Assembly: GCA_946803715.1 (NCBI GenBank)
Contig: CAMPET010000101.1
Coordinates: 144,062 to 205,142, forward strand
Direction of reading: 5' to 3'
DNA length: 61,081 nucleotides
DNA from: Beroe ovata
Lineage: Eukaryota > Ctenophora > Nuda > Beroida > Beroidae
In this document: piece after piece, positions 57,789 through 61,081 of the stretch
Layout: each line of letters opens with the position of its first letter
Numbering within the stretch: the first letter of the stretch is position 1
Position numbers and translations under genes: made by a program
Notes under the pieces: model-generated
Seen by the model: only the letters and a program-made list of their open reading frames with translations
The model's database searches: none
Told to the model about the DNA's origin: nothing

Positions 57789-57961
57789 TTAATTCTCTTT
57801 TGACTCTGTTTACAAATGAAAATACGTCTTTTTATTGCGATCAATTTCGTCGTTCAACGACATCGTCAGGCTCAAATTTGATTGTAATAAGTAGTGTTGA
57901 TAAGTTTAAAAAAAAACATTTGTAAACAGAGTCAAAAGAGAATTAACTAACTATCTCTCAT
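57774..57961. mobile_element. 188-bp element with perfect 45-bp inverted repeats, probably Penelope-derived
   Basis: 57774-57818 and 57917-57961 are exact reverse complements of each other (45/45). On the minus strand the spacer reads CCTGACGATGTCGTTGAACG followed by ACGAAATTGATCGCAA. Translated, this is PDDVVERRN followed by a stop. As I recall, that wording is frequent at the 3' ends of Penelope-like retroelements. The same bases contain a CUGANGA...GAAA arrangement with a 4-bp stem between, as in a hammerhead core. Both the WDR82-like frame and the GPCR frame terminate inside the arms. An ambiguous base (57967) sits just outside the right arm, so an assembly join is possible. Confidence 0.6.
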
Positions 57962-60083
57962 CGTAACNTGAGAAGGCGGCGTGGTATCAGCACGCCACTC
58001 ACGACCCGGTGGCGTGCGGTGCCGTTATTACAGAAGTAGATGAGCGGGTTGAAGATGGAGTTGAGGTAGTAGCAGGTAACGGTGAATACCTGAGCTACCT
58101 CGTATCGGAGTGACACTCGGAATGTAGTGATCAGGTGATCAGGTATCACTGTCATGGTGCCTGTCACCAGAATAGCTGTCGTGATCGTGAAGAGTCGCGT
58201 GCTTTCCAATCCTGTTGTTATAGTCATAACTTGACAAGATTGAATCTAATTATTGGATTCTTCCCACCCGTATGATCACGTATTTGTTCCATATATTACG
58301 GCCAATATATGTTTTAAACAGTTCATGAAAATGCCTGATTCCATCATGACAGCCAGATCTACCACCATTCCCCACTTACCAGTCCTAATTACGAATGCTA
58401 GCATCGTGGTGTACATCATGATTATGAGGAGGAACGGCGTCGACAGGAACACGATCGGTTGTAGAACCCTGGAGTTGTCAATTACGCACCGGTGGTACGA
58501 GGGTTGGTAAACTATCTGGAATATAGTATTTTAGGCGGAGCTGTCAATCTTGGGTTACGGTTGTTACATCCCTCCGCAAATCTAGTATGTATGTTATTCG
58601 CATAAAATCTGCCCACTTCATAAACATTTGTAGGTATATACCAGCGATCGCAGGTAATAGGTATGTTGACAACGATCGGAACGTAATTAATACTTTGATA
58701 GAGTGATTTACCACAGTTTGTCCAGTCAGAAACGTCAGAGTATCGTAAACCAGAACTCCAAGTATAGGTATCCAGATACCAACTGAAAGAAATGATTTTG
58801 AATCACACACAGCTCCAAACAATCACTGACCTCAGATCTGATCCATAAATAGTAATTACTGCATGCTGGTTCGTACGACTGAATGTCGACGACACAGGTG
58901 CGACACAACTAGAGGTTGATTCTCATTATATATTCAAGTCACATGAGGAGGGAGGCCATGTTGAGCAGTCTATCAGCAAGGCAAGTGTCGCATCACTAAT
59001 GCCGGGGAGGGGGGAGTTAAATGCCACACTTTCTTGTGGAATGCCACACACCTGATATCAGCTGGCTACTTCTCCTTGTTATGATATTACTGTATCTGAA
59101 GGGCATGACAATCGCTAGGAACCTGTCTAGAGTCAGTGGGACGAGAACCATTATCGGTGCACTCCTGGTGATGGAAACACAGTTATTCTAATTTTACTGG
59201 ATTAGGTTTAGGATAAGATAAGGGTAAGTCAAAGTTATGGTAACGGTTAGGGTGGGGTAGTCAGAGAGGTTTTGGTGTTTGAAGTGGTGGTTGTGTTTTT
59301 CGCATGGTTGGGGTACGATCCAAAATCGGTACTATCATACCAGATGGTGCTGCCAAGGATGGTGTACACGTAACACCACGTGGTCGGAGCCCCATCATCA
59401 GTCACCCCAACAAACATGGACGATGCCACTATACCTGATATAGGTAGATACCAGATTACAACAGATCTGTGTCACGACCAATTATTATAGAGACGACCGT
59501 GACGCATGTCACACTATTCACTCTGAACTGCACTTACCCAGGCCACGGAGCAGTCCCACACTTGCCCCCAGGATGTCTCTCAGTGCAACATTCATGATGA
59601 AAATGTTCTGCAAGTATTATACACATGAGAAAAGTAATGCTTATAAGAAGTCCATGGACCATAATATCCGTCAATGTAATAGAGGAAGCCCGCGTCCTCA
59701 AAACGAGGGATTTGACTTCCCAAAATTTAACTTTATTTTGTTGTGCTAGATTATGTTATTTTAAAGAAGTCCCCTATGACTCCATACCTAAGACAATAAG
59801 TAGGGTAGGTCGTTGTAACTTACTTGACAAAGAGGAAGCTTTATGTGGAAAATCAGACAGTAGAAGGTCAAACTACTTAGGAAGAGGCCAACAATGCTGA
59901 TCACCGTGAGGAAGGAGCCCTGAAATAGTGATATTTCGATGAGCTTTGAAACAATTTGAATGAGAAGGATGTTCCTTCTAGGTAATCATATCGTGATAAG
60001 CTCCTTACATTAATTATCTGGAAAATGCAGGTATCTCCTGCTGTTGTGTTGGACTGACAAACGCTGTCTCCTATGTTATACAT
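57958..60083 (-). CDS. rhodopsin-type (class A) GPCR, 8 exons
   Basis: Exons are 60009-60083, 59824-59919, 59538-59607, 59341-59434, 59052-59164, 58712-58782, 58380-58515 and 57958-58229; all phases match, 308 residues. The extracellular start MYNIGDSVCQSNTT has an N-glycosylation site. TM1 is ISIVGLFLSSLTFYCLIFHIK; TM2 FIMNVALRDILGASVG; TM3 begins WCYVYTILGS and ends LDRFLAIVMPFRY (DRF in place of DRY); TM4 GIWIPILGVLVYDTL; TM5 IVFLSTPFLLIIMMYTTMLA; TM6 FTITTAILVTGTMTVIP; TM7 YYLNSIFNPLIYFCNN with NPxxY intact. It is a plasma-membrane receptor of unknown ligand. Near-one-exon-per-helix structure is unusual for class A receptors. The C-tail is short and its last codons run into the inverted-repeat element. 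The codon at 57966-57968 is ambiguous (n). Confidence 0.88.
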
Positions 60084-61048
60084 TCCCCTACAGCTGATAA
60101 TACTCCTGTTATAATAGCTTTATAGTCTGTTATATACCTCGAGGCATATATCGTGTTATCCCACACTTTCTCGTTAAGTAACTATATAGTATGCCACTGG
60201 TCTAGTCACCCTGTGCAGATCTTGTGTGTGTCCTTCTTGTTCACAGGTCACATTTTCTGTACGTTTCCTTCATAGGTATGCGTTCTGCGTATCAAATTAT
60301 CCTGTCAAATCATCGCGAAGCGCCATGTGACATGTGTGTAATTGATAATTATCTCTAGATACTTGACTATTGCCGTCTTCCCCTGACTAAGCAGTAAGCG
60401 CATCCTAAAACCACCTCTATGGTGATGATACGTGGGTAAACTGGGTAACTTTGGCAGATCTCTGTAGCCACCATCCCTCATGATTTATCATTTAGCAATA
60501 AATATTCGGTTCTCGAGGTGAGCTGTGCGAAAGTGGTTTCAATGTCACAAGTTATGCCAGCAATGTAGGTAACTATTATTAAAACCATTTCGTTATTAGA
60601 TATTATACGGCGTATGAGCCACATGCCGTATATGCGCAGTTGTCCGGCAGTCGGAAAAACTGTTGTCATGATGACTGATGAGATATTTATACGATAGTAC
60701 GATAAAACAGTTGTGTAGAACAACTTTCGACTCAGAATGTCCTAGAGCTTTGACTATTAGGTATTCATTGAATACCTAGTTATTTCCTAATAGTTAACGT
60801 CCAATGCCAACTATGACACTAGGTGCATCTTTAGATTTGGTTCAAAATGGTCGCCGAGGTTCAATCATCGATAAACAAACTACATCACTAATACACTAAT
60901 AATAACAATCATGAAATAGATAGAAGCCTCGAGATGAGACAACAAAAGCGCCATGATACGATGAAGCGAACACCCTAACAATTATACCGGCTCATGCAGA
61001 CAAAGACACAGACATATACATACATGATAAGATAATAATATGCACCCA
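60084..61048. other. region upstream of the GPCR gene, no gene seen
   Basis: AT-rich sequence that probably includes the GPCR promoter. A palindrome-like TAGGTATTCATTGAATACCTA lies at 60759-60779. No coding frame is supported. Confidence 0.5.
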
Positions 61049-61081
61049 TAGTCCACACACACACACACACACACACACACA
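61049..61081. repeat. (CA)n microsatellite at the right edge
   Basis: Clean CA dinucleotide run to the last base of the window. Confidence 0.95.

Noticed and set aside
57837-57870. Confident hammerhead ribozyme annotation
   Set aside because: The core boxes fit, but stem I is too short on this reading. It is kept as a finding only.
58544-58711. Extension of GPCR exon 58712-58782 to the stop at 58544
   Set aside because: A GTAAAT donor at 58710-58711 joins in phase to the next TM exon, which fits the receptor better than reading on.
1-61081. CRISPR array, prokaryotic operon or phage system
   Set aside because: The tandem repeats are ordinary satellites without spacers, and the genes are spliced eukaryotic genes.

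Overview
This is nuclear DNA from a multicellular animal, probably an early-branching or other marine invertebrate. It has GT-AG introns in multi-exon genes and very many (TG)n/(CA)n microsatellites. The orthologues are animal or ciliated-cell ones: CLUAP1/IFT38, AGTPBP1, INTS5, LYAR, WDR82, secreted serpins and rhodopsin-type GPCRs. The phylum cannot be fixed from the sequence alone. It is not bacterial, and I saw no operon, Shine-Dalgarno or CRISPR signals. Ambiguous bases and a 600-N gap (16448-17046) show it is a draft assembly.

Layout. 1-3462, minus strand: the 5' part of a probable PC4/SUB1-type coactivator, then a complete 8-exon CLUAP1. 3723-7229, minus: intronless INTS5 and an intronless orphan gene with a possible N-myristoylation start. 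7513-8553: a 5'-truncated non-LTR retrotransposon. 9577-30226, plus: one large gene, AGTPBP1 (cytosolic carboxypeptidase 1), which I could rebuild almost completely as about 30 exons. Its introns hold microsatellites, minisatellites, a tRNA-like SINE head, a cloverleaf foldback element and a possible nested intronless gene. 34594-39823: two secreted, probably inhibitory serpins tail to tail. 41064-42206: a 542-bp tandem duplication and an ATTCT satellite. 42255-57788, plus: a fairly compact same-strand run of stand-alone OMP decarboxylase, OXSM (with an antisense GPCR gene nested in its second intron), NARS1, LYAR and a WDR82-like gene. 57958-60083, minus: an 8-exon rhodopsin-type GPCR. The WDR82-like and GPCR reading frames both stop inside a 188-bp inverted-repeat element.

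Most of the genes are unrelated housekeeping functions: intraflagellar transport, Integrator, tubulin deglutamylation, pyrimidine synthesis, mitochondrial fatty-acid synthesis, Asn-tRNA charging, nucleolar growth control and H3K4 methylation. I see no single new pathway. The most unusual points are these: the palindromic element that truncates WDR82; the 138-bp three-way-junction foldback; an inserted Cys/Arg-rich segment in AGTPBP1; genes nested in introns; a possible dual-start mitochondrial/cytosolic NARS1; and a serpin pair with different intron positions. Exon boundaries were set by hand from GT/AG sites, reading phase and remembered family sequences, without a search or transcript data.
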